From: Pseudarthrobacter siccitolerans
GTDB lineage: Bacteria; Actinomycetota; Actinomycetes; Actinomycetales; Micrococcaceae
Length of the DNA stretch: 64,000 bases
Assembly: GCF_001046895.1 (NCBI RefSeq)
Contig: NZ_CAQI01000027.1
Location: 62,001 to 126,000 of the forward strand
Direction of reading: 5' to 3'
A model generated the notes under the pieces. It did not search any database and was not told the origin of the DNA. It worked only from the letters and a program-made list of their open reading frames with translations. The stretch's first letter is position 1. Every line of letters begins with the position of its first letter. A program made the position numbers and the translations under genes. This document shows positions 25,749 through 33,352 of the stretch, in pieces.

Positions 25749-27290
25749 TTAGCTGTCGCTGGTTGCGGCAGCGTCTTCGACGTTGCCGAACTTGGGTGAG
25801 TGGGCCTCGTTGAGGGTGATCTGCACCGACTGCTGGGTGGTGTAGAAGTCGACTGAGCGGTAGCCGCCCTCGCGTCCGAGGCCGGAGGCCTTCACGCCGC
25901 CGAACGGGGTGCGCAGGTCGCGGACGTTGTTTGAGTTCAGCCACACCATGCCGGATTCGATGGCGTGTGCGAAGTTGTGCGCGCGCTTCAGATTAGTGGT
26001 CCAGACGTAGGCGGCGAGGCCGTACTTGGTGTTGTTCGCGAGCTCGAGGGCCTCTTCGTCGGTATCGAACGGGGTGATGGCCACGACGGGTCCGAAGATT
26101 TCCTCCTGGAAGATCCGGGCATCGGGGGCGACGTCGGCGAACACCGTGGGTGCAACGTAGTTGCCCGTGGGGAAGCCTTCGGCGCGGCCGCCGCCGGCCA
26201 GGAGCCGGCCCTCGGTCTTGCCGATTTCGATGTAGCTCATGACCTTGTCGAAGTGGTTCGGGTGCACGAGCGAGCCGACCTCGGTGGCGGGATCGCTCGG
26301 CAGGCCCACCTTGATGTTCTTCGCACGCTCGGCGAACCGGGCTACGAAGTCGTCGTAGATGTCGCGCTGCACGAGCACCCGGGACCCGGCGGTGCAACGT
26401 TCGCCGTTGAGGCTGAAGACGCCGAAGACTGTGGCGTCGAGGGCGGCCTCGATGTCGGCGTCGGCGAAAACGACGGCGGGGCTCTTGCCGCCGAGCTCGA
26501 GCGAGAGGCTCTTGAACTGGGGGGCGGCTGCGGTTGAAATGGTGGCACCGGTGGAGCTGTCGCCGGTGAAGGAGACGATCGGCACGTCGGGGTGCTTCAC
26601 GAGGTAGTCGCCGGCCACGCCGCCGGAGCCGAAGATCAGGTTGAAGACACCGTCCGGCAGGCCGGCCTCGCGGAAGATTTCAGGCCACAGCACGGCGGAG
26701 AGAGGGGTGTAGCTGGCCGGCTTCATAACCACGGTGTTGCCCGTTGCGATGGCCGGGGCGAGCTTCCACGATTCCTGCATAAAGGGGACGTTCCACGGCG
26801 TGATGAGCGCGGCAACGCCGATCGGTTTGCGGTTCACGTAGTTGATCTGGCGGCCGGGGACCTTGAATGCGTTGTCCTCCTGCCCGACGATGAGGTCGGC
26901 GAAGAACCGGAAGTTCTCCGCGGCTCGGCGCGCCTGGCCCTTGGCCTGGGTGATGGGAAGGCCGGAGTCGTAACTCTCCAGAAGGGCGAGTTCGTCGTCG
27001 CGCGATTCGACGATGTCGGCGATCTTGTGCAGCACACGCGAGCGTTCGCGGGGCAGCATCTTCGGCCACGGGCCTTCCTTAAAGGCGCGCTTAGCGGCGG
27101 CGACGGCGAGGTCGACGTCTTCCGGCTGGGCTGAGGCGACAGTGGCGTAGTTCTCGTTGAAGACCGGCTCCTGCACGTCAAAGGTCTTGCCACCTACGGA
27201 GTCAACAAACTTGCCATCGATAAAGTGCTGGAGATGTGTGGGCAGATTTTCCGGGATGTGGTGCTTCGTGGTTTCGACTGAGGTCGTCAT
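25749..27290 (-). CDS. hpaE: 5-carboxymethyl-2-hydroxymuconate semialdehyde dehydrogenase (HpaE)
   Basis: 513 residues, NAD-dependent aldehyde dehydrogenase oxidising the HpaD product. Motifs are intact: SFTGDSSTGATI, SLELGGKSPAVVFADAD with the base Glu, and NGERCTAGSRVL with the nucleophilic Cys. The C-terminus ends RSVDFYTTQQSVQI. The assignment as HpaE rather than a generic aldehyde dehydrogenase rests on its place 36 bp upstream of hpaD and on the HpaE-like VDSVGGKTFDVQEP region. Confidence 0.9.
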   Translation of the reverse strand: MTTSVETTKHHIPENLPTHLQHFIDGKFVDSVGGKTFDVQEPVFNENYATVASAQPEDVDLAVAAAKRAFKEGPWPKMLPRERSRVLHKIADIVESRDDELALLESYDSGLPITQAKGQARRAAENFRFFADLIVGQEDNAFKVPGRQINYVNRKPIGVAALITPWNVPFMQESWKLAPAIATGNTVVMKPASYTPLSAVLWPEIFREAGLPDGVFNLIFGSGGVAGDYLVKHPDVPIVSFTGDSSTGATISTAAAPQFKSLSLELGGKSPAVVFADADIEAALDATVFGVFSLNGERCTAGSRVLVQRDIYDDFVARFAERAKNIKVGLPSDPATEVGSLVHPNHFDKVMSYIEIGKTEGRLLAGGGRAEGFPTGNYVAPTVFADVAPDARIFQEEIFGPVVAITPFDTDEEALELANNTKYGLAAYVWTTNLKRAHNFAHAIESGMVWLNSNNVRDLRTPFGGVKASGLGREGGYRSVDFYTTQQSVQITLNEAHSPKFGNVEDAAATSDS

Positions 27291-27317
27291 CGTTGAGGTC
27301 CTAACTGTGATTTGGTG

Positions 27318-27998
27318 CTAGTTGCTTTGGGCGAGGTACGCGTCGAGGGTGGCGGAACGGTGCAGGCGGGCTGCTTTTTCGATCGAGTCGGCGTCTGCTC
27401 CCGTTTCGATGAGCTGGAGCAGTGCTTCGTGTTCGTCCACGGAATCGCGGGCGCGTCCGGGGACGAAGCGGAAGGTGGAGGACCGCAGTGCTGCCAGCCG
27501 GTTCCAGCCGCGGTGCACGAGGTCCAGGATGTGGGGGTTGGGGCAGTGCTCGAAGAGGACGCTGTGGAAGTCCTGGTTGAGCTGCGTGAAGCGGACCGGG
27601 TCAAAGTGCTGCAGGCATTCGCGCATCTCCTCGTTCACGGCGCGCGCGCGGGCAATGGCCACCGCATCAATCAGCGGAGCGGACAGCGCGGTGGCGGCGC
27701 CTTCGACGATGCTGAGGGTCTGCATGGTGTAGAGGTATTCGGTGGGGTCGATCCCGGCCACGGTGGCGCCGACGTTGCGTTCGAACGTCACCAGGCCTTC
27801 GGCCTCAAGCCTGCGGATGGCTTCCCGGACCGGGACCACGCTGAAGCCGAGGTCCTTGGCGATGCTGCCCAGGACCAGCCGGTACCCGGGAGTGTAGGTG
27901 CCCTCGATGATCCGCGCTTTCACGGCCTGGTAGGCCTGCTCTGACTTGCTGCCGGTGACGGTTGAACCTGGCAGGTCGGTAACCGCTGTTTCAATCAT
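27318..27998 (-). CDS. GntR-family regulator with FCD domain, probable hpa operon repressor
   Basis: 226 residues. The N-terminal winged helix (YRLVLGSIAKDLGFSVVPVREAIRRLEAEGLV) is of the FadR subgroup. The C-terminal helical FCD domain probably senses a carboxylated pathway intermediate through metal-liganding residues. Its start overlaps the end of the FAH-RraA gene by 8 bp, so the regulator is made from inside the operon it probably controls. A likely operator, TACGAAATCGTA, lies at 29498-29509 at the head of the operon. Confidence 0.85.
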   Translation of the reverse strand: MIETAVTDLPGSTVTGSKSEQAYQAVKARIIEGTYTPGYRLVLGSIAKDLGFSVVPVREAIRRLEAEGLVTFERNVGATVAGIDPTEYLYTMQTLSIVEGAATALSAPLIDAVAIARARAVNEEMRECLQHFDPVRFTQLNQDFHSVLFEHCPNPHILDLVHRGWNRLAALRSSTFRFVPGRARDSVDEHEALLQLIETGADADSIEKAARLHRSATLDAYLAQSN

Positions 27999-29493
27999 TG
28001 GCCTGGCCTGCTTCCCATGCCTTGTACCGGGCCTGCCATTCAGCGTTCATGGGGTAGAGGCCGTCCACGCTGTTGCCCTGCTTGACCATTTCGAAGATGA
28101 AGGTTTCTTCCTGCTCCTGGGTGATGCAGTCCTCCACGAGTTCTTCGGCGATGGCCGGCGGGATCACCAGGATGCCGTCGGAGTCGGCCACGATGATGTC
28201 GCCGGGCTGGACGGTGGCGCCGCCGCAGGCGATGGTGATGTCCGTGTCCCAGGGGATGTGGCGGCGGCCCAGCACCGCGGGGTGGGGGTTGGCGAAGTAG
28301 GTGGGCATGTCCAGGCCGGCGACGGCGGTGTAGTCGCGGACGCCGCCGTCGGTGATGATGGCCGCGGCGCCGCGGACCTGGGCGCGCAGGGCCAGGATGT
28401 CGCCCACGGTGCCGGTGCCCTTTTCGCCGCGGGCTTCCATGACCAGGATTTCGCCCTCGTTCACGGAGTCGATGGCGCGTTTTTGGGCGTTGAACCCGCC
28501 GCCGTGGGTCTTGAACAGGTCTTCGCGGTTGGGAACATAGCGCAGGGTCCGGGCCAGGCCCACCACGCGGCGGTCCGGGCGGGTGGACTGCAGCCCGTCG
28601 ATGCTGACGTTATTCAGGCCGCGCTTGCGCAGCTGGGAGGAGAGGGTTGCCGTGGCCACGGACTCCAGCTTGGTCTTCAGCCCGGGGGAGAGGGAAGGCG
28701 CGACGGCGGCGCCTGACTCAGTCTCTTGGAGGGCGGGCAGCCCGGCGGCTTCGCGTGAACCGTACGCTTCCTCCCGTTGCAGGTCATCAACCTTCGGTCC
28801 GGCACCAAAGTCCGCGAACGGCGTTGTGCCTTCCTCCACCCGGGTGACCAGCCGGCCGGTGGTGAGCCCGCCGGCGGAGACCTCCACCTCGAGGACGTCG
28901 CCGGGTTTGGCGACGGAGGCGCCGGCGGGGGTGCCGGTGAGGATGATGTCCCCCTCTTCGAGCGTCAGCAGCTGGGACAGGTCGGCCACCAGGCGGGCGA
29001 ACGGGAAGAGCAGGTCTTCGGTGGTGTCGTCCTGGACCAGTTGGCCGTTGTGCCAGGTGCGGATGCGCAGGCGGGCGGGGTCGACGGCGTCTGCCGGGAT
29101 CAGTGCCGGCCCCACCGGGGTGAAGCCGTCGCCGCCCTTGGAGCGGAGGTTGGAGCCCTTGTCCGCCCAGCGCAGGTCGTATACGCCCAGGTCGTTGCTG
29201 GCCGTAACTGCGGCGACATGGCTCCACGCGTCATCGATCCCGATACGGCGGGCGGCCTTGCCGATGATGAGCGCGATCTCGCCCTCGTAGCCCAGCAGTT
29301 CACAGCCCGCGGGACGCTCCACCGCGTTCCCGGACAGGGAAAGCGACGACGACGGCTTGAGGAAGTAGGAAGGCTGCGCTGGCGTGCGTCCCCGCTGGGC
29401 AGCACGGCTGGGGTAGTTGATGTGCACCGCGACCACCTTGCGTGCCGCGGCGAGGGTGTCCCCGTTGACCTGCTCCAAAACCAATCTCCTCAT
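27991..29493 (-). CDS. hpaG: Fusion of fumarylacetoacetate-hydrolase-fold domain and RraA/HMG-aldolase-like domain (HpaG-type role)
   Basis: About 500 residues. The N-terminal 250 form an FAH domain of the OPET decarboxylase/HHDD isomerase type: GYEGEIALIIGK with a metal Glu, RWADKGSNLRSKGGDGFTPVGP, and LTGTPAGAS. The C-terminal 210 match the RraA/HMG-CHA aldolase family: GDILALRAQVRGAAAIITDG followed by GVRDY, and VQPGDIIVADSDGILVIP. The family includes oxaloacetate decarboxylases, so the second domain may carry the decarboxylation step. The ATG at 29493 is preferred over the one at 29520 because a dyad lies between them; a TTG at 29478 after AGGAG is also possible. It is first in the operon. 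Confidence 0.8.
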   Translation of the reverse strand: MRRLVLEQVNGDTLAAARKVVAVHINYPSRAAQRGRTPAQPSYFLKPSSSLSLSGNAVERPAGCELLGYEGEIALIIGKAARRIGIDDAWSHVAAVTASNDLGVYDLRWADKGSNLRSKGGDGFTPVGPALIPADAVDPARLRIRTWHNGQLVQDDTTEDLLFPFARLVADLSQLLTLEEGDIILTGTPAGASVAKPGDVLEVEVSAGGLTTGRLVTRVEEGTTPFADFGAGPKVDDLQREEAYGSREAAGLPALQETESGAAVAPSLSPGLKTKLESVATATLSSQLRKRGLNNVSIDGLQSTRPDRRVVGLARTLRYVPNREDLFKTHGGGFNAQKRAIDSVNEGEILVMEARGEKGTGTVGDILALRAQVRGAAAIITDGGVRDYTAVAGLDMPTYFANPHPAVLGRRHIPWDTDITIACGGATVQPGDIIVADSDGILVIPPAIAEELVEDCITQEQEETFIFEMVKQGNSVDGLYPMNAEWQARYKAWEAGQAND

Positions 29494-29497
29494 CAGG

Positions 29498-29509
29498 TAC
29501 GAAATCGTA
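29498..29509. promoter_or_regulatory. Palindrome TACGAAATCGTA, probable GntR operator
   Basis: A 12-bp dyad (TACGA-AA-TCGTA) lies at the head of the hpa operon, embedded in an AT-rich stretch with a second related half (TATATGAAATCAT). Its size and form fit FCD-type GntR operators. It sits in the 29494-29693 region shared by the hpa operon and the divergent hydroxylase gene, so it could control both. Confidence 0.5.
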
Positions 29510-29693
29510 TATGAAATCATGGGGGATGTTGGCTGATTTCGTCAACCCACCCTTGGCGCCACAAATTGACCCCTTGTTATCGACATCACCGTCGCGTACA
29601 GTTTCCACCTAAATCCAAGGTTTCGCATATAGAAGCATGAATTCGATTATCGAACACGCTTTGCCAAGGCCCACAGTGAAGTGAGGAAAGCCC

Positions 29694-31667
29694 GTGCAGT
29701 TTCACCACCACGGTTACGTATCCGGGGATCCCCGGCTCCAGCCTGCCGCCGGCGTCGGCATGAACCGGCCCGATGAACTTCCGGACGAGGTTGACGTCCT
29801 GATCGTCGGCACCGGCCCCGCCGGCATGCTCGCAGCGGCGCAACTGTCCCAGTTCCCTGGCGTCACCACCCGGATCGTCGAACGCCGCCCCGGACGGCTC
29901 GCGATCGGCCAGGCCGACGGTATCCAGGCGCGCAGCGTCGAAACTTTCCAGGCCTTCGGCTTCGCCGACCGGATCGTTGCCGAGGCTTACGCGATCACCG
30001 AAATGGCGTTCTGGAAGCCCGATATCAACGATTCGACGCGCATCGTCCGCACTGCCCGGACTCCGGATGATCCCGCCGGTATCAGCGAGTTCCCGCACCT
30101 GATCGTCAATCAGGCCCGGGTGCTGGACTACTTTGCTGAATTTATGGCCAACTCACCGGCACGCATGGCTCCGGACTACGGCTACGAGTTCCAGGGGTTG
30201 GAGGTTGTCCAGGGCGAGGAGTACCCCGTCACCGTGACGTTGATCCATACGTCGGGCCCTAATGACGGACAGGAGAAGATTGTCCGGGCCAAGTATGTGG
30301 TGGGTGCTGACGGTGCACGCAGCAAGGTGCGCCAGGCAATTGGCTGCAAACTCTCCGGCGATGCCGCCAACCATGCGTGGGGCGTCATGGATGCTCTCGC
30401 TGTTACCGACTTCCCCGACATCCGCACCAAGTGCGCCATCCAGTCAGGTTCTGGCGGCAGCATCCTGCTGATTCCGCGTGAAGGCGGCCACCTGTTCCGC
30501 ATGTACGTCGATCTGGGTGAAGTGGATCCCGATGACAAGGGAGCGGTGCGGAACACCAGCATCGAGCAGATCATTGAGAAGGCCAACGAGATCCTCCACC
30601 CCTACACTCTGGACGTGCGGAACGTGGCGTGGCACAGCGTTTACGAGGTGGGGCACCGGCTCACGGACCGGTTCGACGACGTCCTGCCGGATGAGCGCGG
30701 CACGCGCACTCCGCGGGTGTTCATCACCGGCGACGCCTGCCACACGCACAGCGCCAAAGCCGGCCAAGGCATGAACGTCTCCATGCAGGACGGGTTCAAC
30801 ATCGCCTGGAAACTCGGGCATGTCCTTGAGGGCCGCAGCCCGGAGAGCCTGCTGTCCACCTACTCCGCCGAGCGGCAGGTGGTGGCGAAGAACCTCATCG
30901 ACTTCGACAAGGAATGGTCCACCATGATGGCCAAGAAGCCCGAGGAGTTCGAAAACCCCTCGGACCTTGAGGATTTCTACGTGCGCACCGCCGAGTTCCC
31001 GGCCGGATTCATGACCGAATACGCGCCATCCATGCTGGTGGCCCCCGCCAAGCACCAGGCCCTGGCCACGGGCTTCCCGGTGGGCAAGCGCTTCAAATCG
31101 GCACCCGTGGTGCGTGTGGGCGACACCAACCCGATCCACCTCGGCCACCACGCCACGGCCGACGGGCGCTGGCGCATCTACGTCTTCGCCGACGCCGCGA
31201 CCGCAGGAGCGCACTCAGGGGTGGCGGACTTCGCCGAGTGGATCGCGAACTCGCCGGACTCGCCGCTAACCGCTACGCCGTCGGGCGCTGATCCTGACGC
31301 CTGGTTCGACGTGAAGGTGATTTACCAGCAGCCGCACACGGCCGTGGACATCGGGAAGGTTCCCGCCGTCTTCAAGCCGCAGGTGGGCCCGTTCAAGCTG
31401 ACCGACTACGAGAAGGTCTACGCCACCGATCCCACCGCGGACATTTTTGACCAGCGCGGCCTGGACCGCGGCGGCGTGGTGGTGGTGGTCCGCCCGGACC
31501 AATACGTGGCAAACGTCCTGCCGCTCACCGCGACGGCCGAGCTGGGCGGGTTCTTCGCACCCCTCCTGCAGCCGCTGCGGCCGGAGCCCACCCCGGCGCT
31601 GTCGGACCCAGCCACCGCGCATTCAGCCGCCGCATCATCAGTCCCGGTAGAGATCGCACACAACTGA
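29694..31667 (+). CDS. Single-component FAD-dependent aromatic hydroxylase (MobA/phenol hydroxylase type)
   Basis: 657 residues from a GTG preceded by GTGAGGAAAG. The three flavoprotein hydroxylase motifs are present: GTGPAGMLAAAQL for FAD, YVVGADGARSKVR as the DG motif, and VFITGDACHTHSAKAGQGMN as the GD motif. The C-terminal 180 residues form the thioredoxin-like domain of phenol hydroxylase and 3-hydroxybenzoate 4-monooxygenase (DQRGLDRGGVVVVVRPDQYV). It diverges from the hpa operon. The window has no two-component HpaBC hydroxylase, so this enzyme probably makes homoprotocatechuate from a hydroxyphenylacetate, or a related catechol; that is inference. Confidence 0.85.
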   Translation: MQFHHHGYVSGDPRLQPAAGVGMNRPDELPDEVDVLIVGTGPAGMLAAAQLSQFPGVTTRIVERRPGRLAIGQADGIQARSVETFQAFGFADRIVAEAYAITEMAFWKPDINDSTRIVRTARTPDDPAGISEFPHLIVNQARVLDYFAEFMANSPARMAPDYGYEFQGLEVVQGEEYPVTVTLIHTSGPNDGQEKIVRAKYVVGADGARSKVRQAIGCKLSGDAANHAWGVMDALAVTDFPDIRTKCAIQSGSGGSILLIPREGGHLFRMYVDLGEVDPDDKGAVRNTSIEQIIEKANEILHPYTLDVRNVAWHSVYEVGHRLTDRFDDVLPDERGTRTPRVFITGDACHTHSAKAGQGMNVSMQDGFNIAWKLGHVLEGRSPESLLSTYSAERQVVAKNLIDFDKEWSTMMAKKPEEFENPSDLEDFYVRTAEFPAGFMTEYAPSMLVAPAKHQALATGFPVGKRFKSAPVVRVGDTNPIHLGHHATADGRWRIYVFADAATAGAHSGVADFAEWIANSPDSPLTATPSGADPDAWFDVKVIYQQPHTAVDIGKVPAVFKPQVGPFKLTDYEKVYATDPTADIFDQRGLDRGGVVVVVRPDQYVANVLPLTATAELGGFFAPLLQPLRPEPTPALSDPATAHSAAASSVPVEIAHN

Positions 31668-31691
31668 CTTTGAACTGAGCCCCGAAACGCG

Positions 31692-31717
31692 GGTGTGCCG
31701 GCGAACACCGGCACACC
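31692..31717. terminator. 10-bp hairpin after the hydroxylase gene
   Basis: GGTGTGCCGG (31692-31701) pairs perfectly with 31708-31717 around a 6-base loop, 24 bp after the hydroxylase stop. It is probably a terminator or attenuator before the transporter gene. Confidence 0.5.
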
Positions 31718-31727
31718 GCTACCAGCC

Positions 31728-31801
31728 CATCATCCCGTCCCAGGCTCACAAGGCCTACGGACTCATCATCCCGGTCGCAGCCTCACAAGGCCTTACGAAC
31801 T
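31728..31801. repeat. Two tandem imperfect repeats of about 37 bp
   Basis: CATCATCCCG followed by CTCACAAGGC and ACG-x-ACTC occurs twice in tandem (units of 36 and 38 bp). A third hairpin, CCCCAAGG/CCTTGGGG at 31813-31832, follows directly. The function is unknown; a role in the leader of the transporter mRNA is possible. Confidence 0.5.
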
Positions 31802-31859
31802 CAAGACTCGATCCCCAAGGTTCCCCTTGGGGCTATATCGCTTACATCACTGGAGAATC

Positions 31860-33245
31860 ATGAGCATGTCCACCCACAGTTCGAAGGCGAACCAACGTCG
31901 TGTCGCCTTCGCTACCGTCATCGGCACGACCGTTGAATGGTACGACTTCTTCATCTATGCCACAGCCGCCGGCCTGGTGTTCGCCCAGCTGTTCTTCCAA
32001 CCAGCCGGCGAATCCATCGGCCTGCTGCTGTCGTTCGCCTCCGTCGGCATCAGCTTCCTCTTCCGCCCTCTCGGTGCCTTCCTCGCCGGTCACTACGGCG
32101 ATAAAATCGGCCGCCGCGCCATGCTCGTACTGACCCTGGTGCTCATGGGCGCCGCAACCACGCTGATCGGATTCCTTCCAACGTACGCGACCGCAGGTGT
32201 TATTGCCCCAGTCATGCTCCTGCTCCTGAGGATTCTGCAGGGCATCTCTGCCGGCGGTGAGTGGGGAGGGGCAGTCCTGATGGCAGTTGAGCACGCCCCC
32301 AATGACCGCCGCGGACGGGCAGGGGCCTTCCCCCAAATCGGCGTCCCGCTGGGACTGCTGCTGGCCACCGGCGTCACAGCGCTCATGACCGGTGTCATCT
32401 CCCCGGGCGCAGCCTTCCTCGAATGGGGATGGCGCGTACCCTTCCTGCTGAGCATCGTCCTCATCGTCGTCGGCTACTTCGTACGCCGCGCGGTGGACGA
32501 ATCCCCCGTCTTCCAGGAGATCGCCGCAGCAAAAAAGCAGCCCAAAACACCGATCGTGGAACTGTTCCGCCGTCACGGATTGCTCGTGATCGTCGCCGCT
32601 TTGATCTTCGCGGGCAACAACGCCGCAGGCTACATGGCAACCGGCGGCTTCATCCCCAGCTACGCCTCCGGCCCCGCTGTCGGCCACGAACGCACCGACG
32701 TGCTCCTCGCCGTCACCTACGGGGCCGTCATCTGGCTTGTCTTCACCTACCTCGCCGGGTACCTCGCGGACAAGATCGGCCGCAAAAACACCTACCTCAT
32801 AGGCTTCGGCGCCCAGCTCCTGGCCTGCTTCCCGCTCTTCTGGCTGATCAACACAGGGTCACTGCCGATGCTCTACCTGGCCATGACCATCTTCACGGTA
32901 GGTCTGGGACTGTCATACGGCCAGCAGGCAGCCCTGTACTCAGAAATGTTCCCAGCCTCCGTACGCTTCTCCGGCGTCTCCATCTCCTACGCCCTGGGTG
33001 CGATCCTCGGCGGCGCCTTTGCCCCCACCATCGCCACGGCCCTGGTACAGGCAACCGGTGGAACCGACGCCGTTTCCTGGTATCTCGTAGGGATGACGCT
33101 CGTCTCGCTTGTGGCCGTCTCACTCGTGAAGGACCGCTCCGGCATCGACCTTTCCATCCACAACCAGGCCGAACAGGAAATCGGTGCGTTAGTCTTTGAC
33201 AAACGTACCCCCGCCACCGCTAATGAGGCCCTGCGGACCCACTAA
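31860..33245 (+). CDS. MFS transporter of the metabolite:H+ symporter (MHS) family
   Basis: 461 residues from the ATG at 31860 (TGGAGAATC upstream), which gives the family's typical N-terminus ending TVEWYDFFIYATAAGLVF. There are twelve membrane segments. The signature GDKIGRRAMLVLTLVLMG lies between helices 2 and 3, and LADKIGRKNTYL between helices 8 and 9. MHS transporters import organic acids such as shikimate, citrate or aromatic acids. Its location between the hydroxylase and the hpa pathway suggests import of the hydroxyphenylacetate or hydroxybenzoate substrate. Confidence 0.88.
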   Translation: MSMSTHSSKANQRRVAFATVIGTTVEWYDFFIYATAAGLVFAQLFFQPAGESIGLLLSFASVGISFLFRPLGAFLAGHYGDKIGRRAMLVLTLVLMGAATTLIGFLPTYATAGVIAPVMLLLLRILQGISAGGEWGGAVLMAVEHAPNDRRGRAGAFPQIGVPLGLLLATGVTALMTGVISPGAAFLEWGWRVPFLLSIVLIVVGYFVRRAVDESPVFQEIAAAKKQPKTPIVELFRRHGLLVIVAALIFAGNNAAGYMATGGFIPSYASGPAVGHERTDVLLAVTYGAVIWLVFTYLAGYLADKIGRKNTYLIGFGAQLLACFPLFWLINTGSLPMLYLAMTIFTVGLGLSYGQQAALYSEMFPASVRFSGVSISYALGAILGGAFAPTIATALVQATGGTDAVSWYLVGMTLVSLVAVSLVKDRSGIDLSIHNQAEQEIGALVFDKRTPATANEALRTH

Positions 33246-33352
33246 TAACGCTGGGTGTTCAACGGAAGCGGAGCTCCTACGGGTCGGCTCGCTGGCGGCA
33301 TTTCGTCAGACACCTAGCCTTGCAAGTTGCAGAGATCAGAGAGGATCAGGCA

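Noticed and set aside
24661-25944. Very long basic frame across hpaD and the end of hpaE
   Set aside because: It lies in a different reading frame on the same strand as two confirmed enzymes and is Arg/Pro-rich throughout.
31728-31801. Possible CRISPR repeats
   Set aside because: Only two imperfect units in direct tandem without spacers, and no cas genes.
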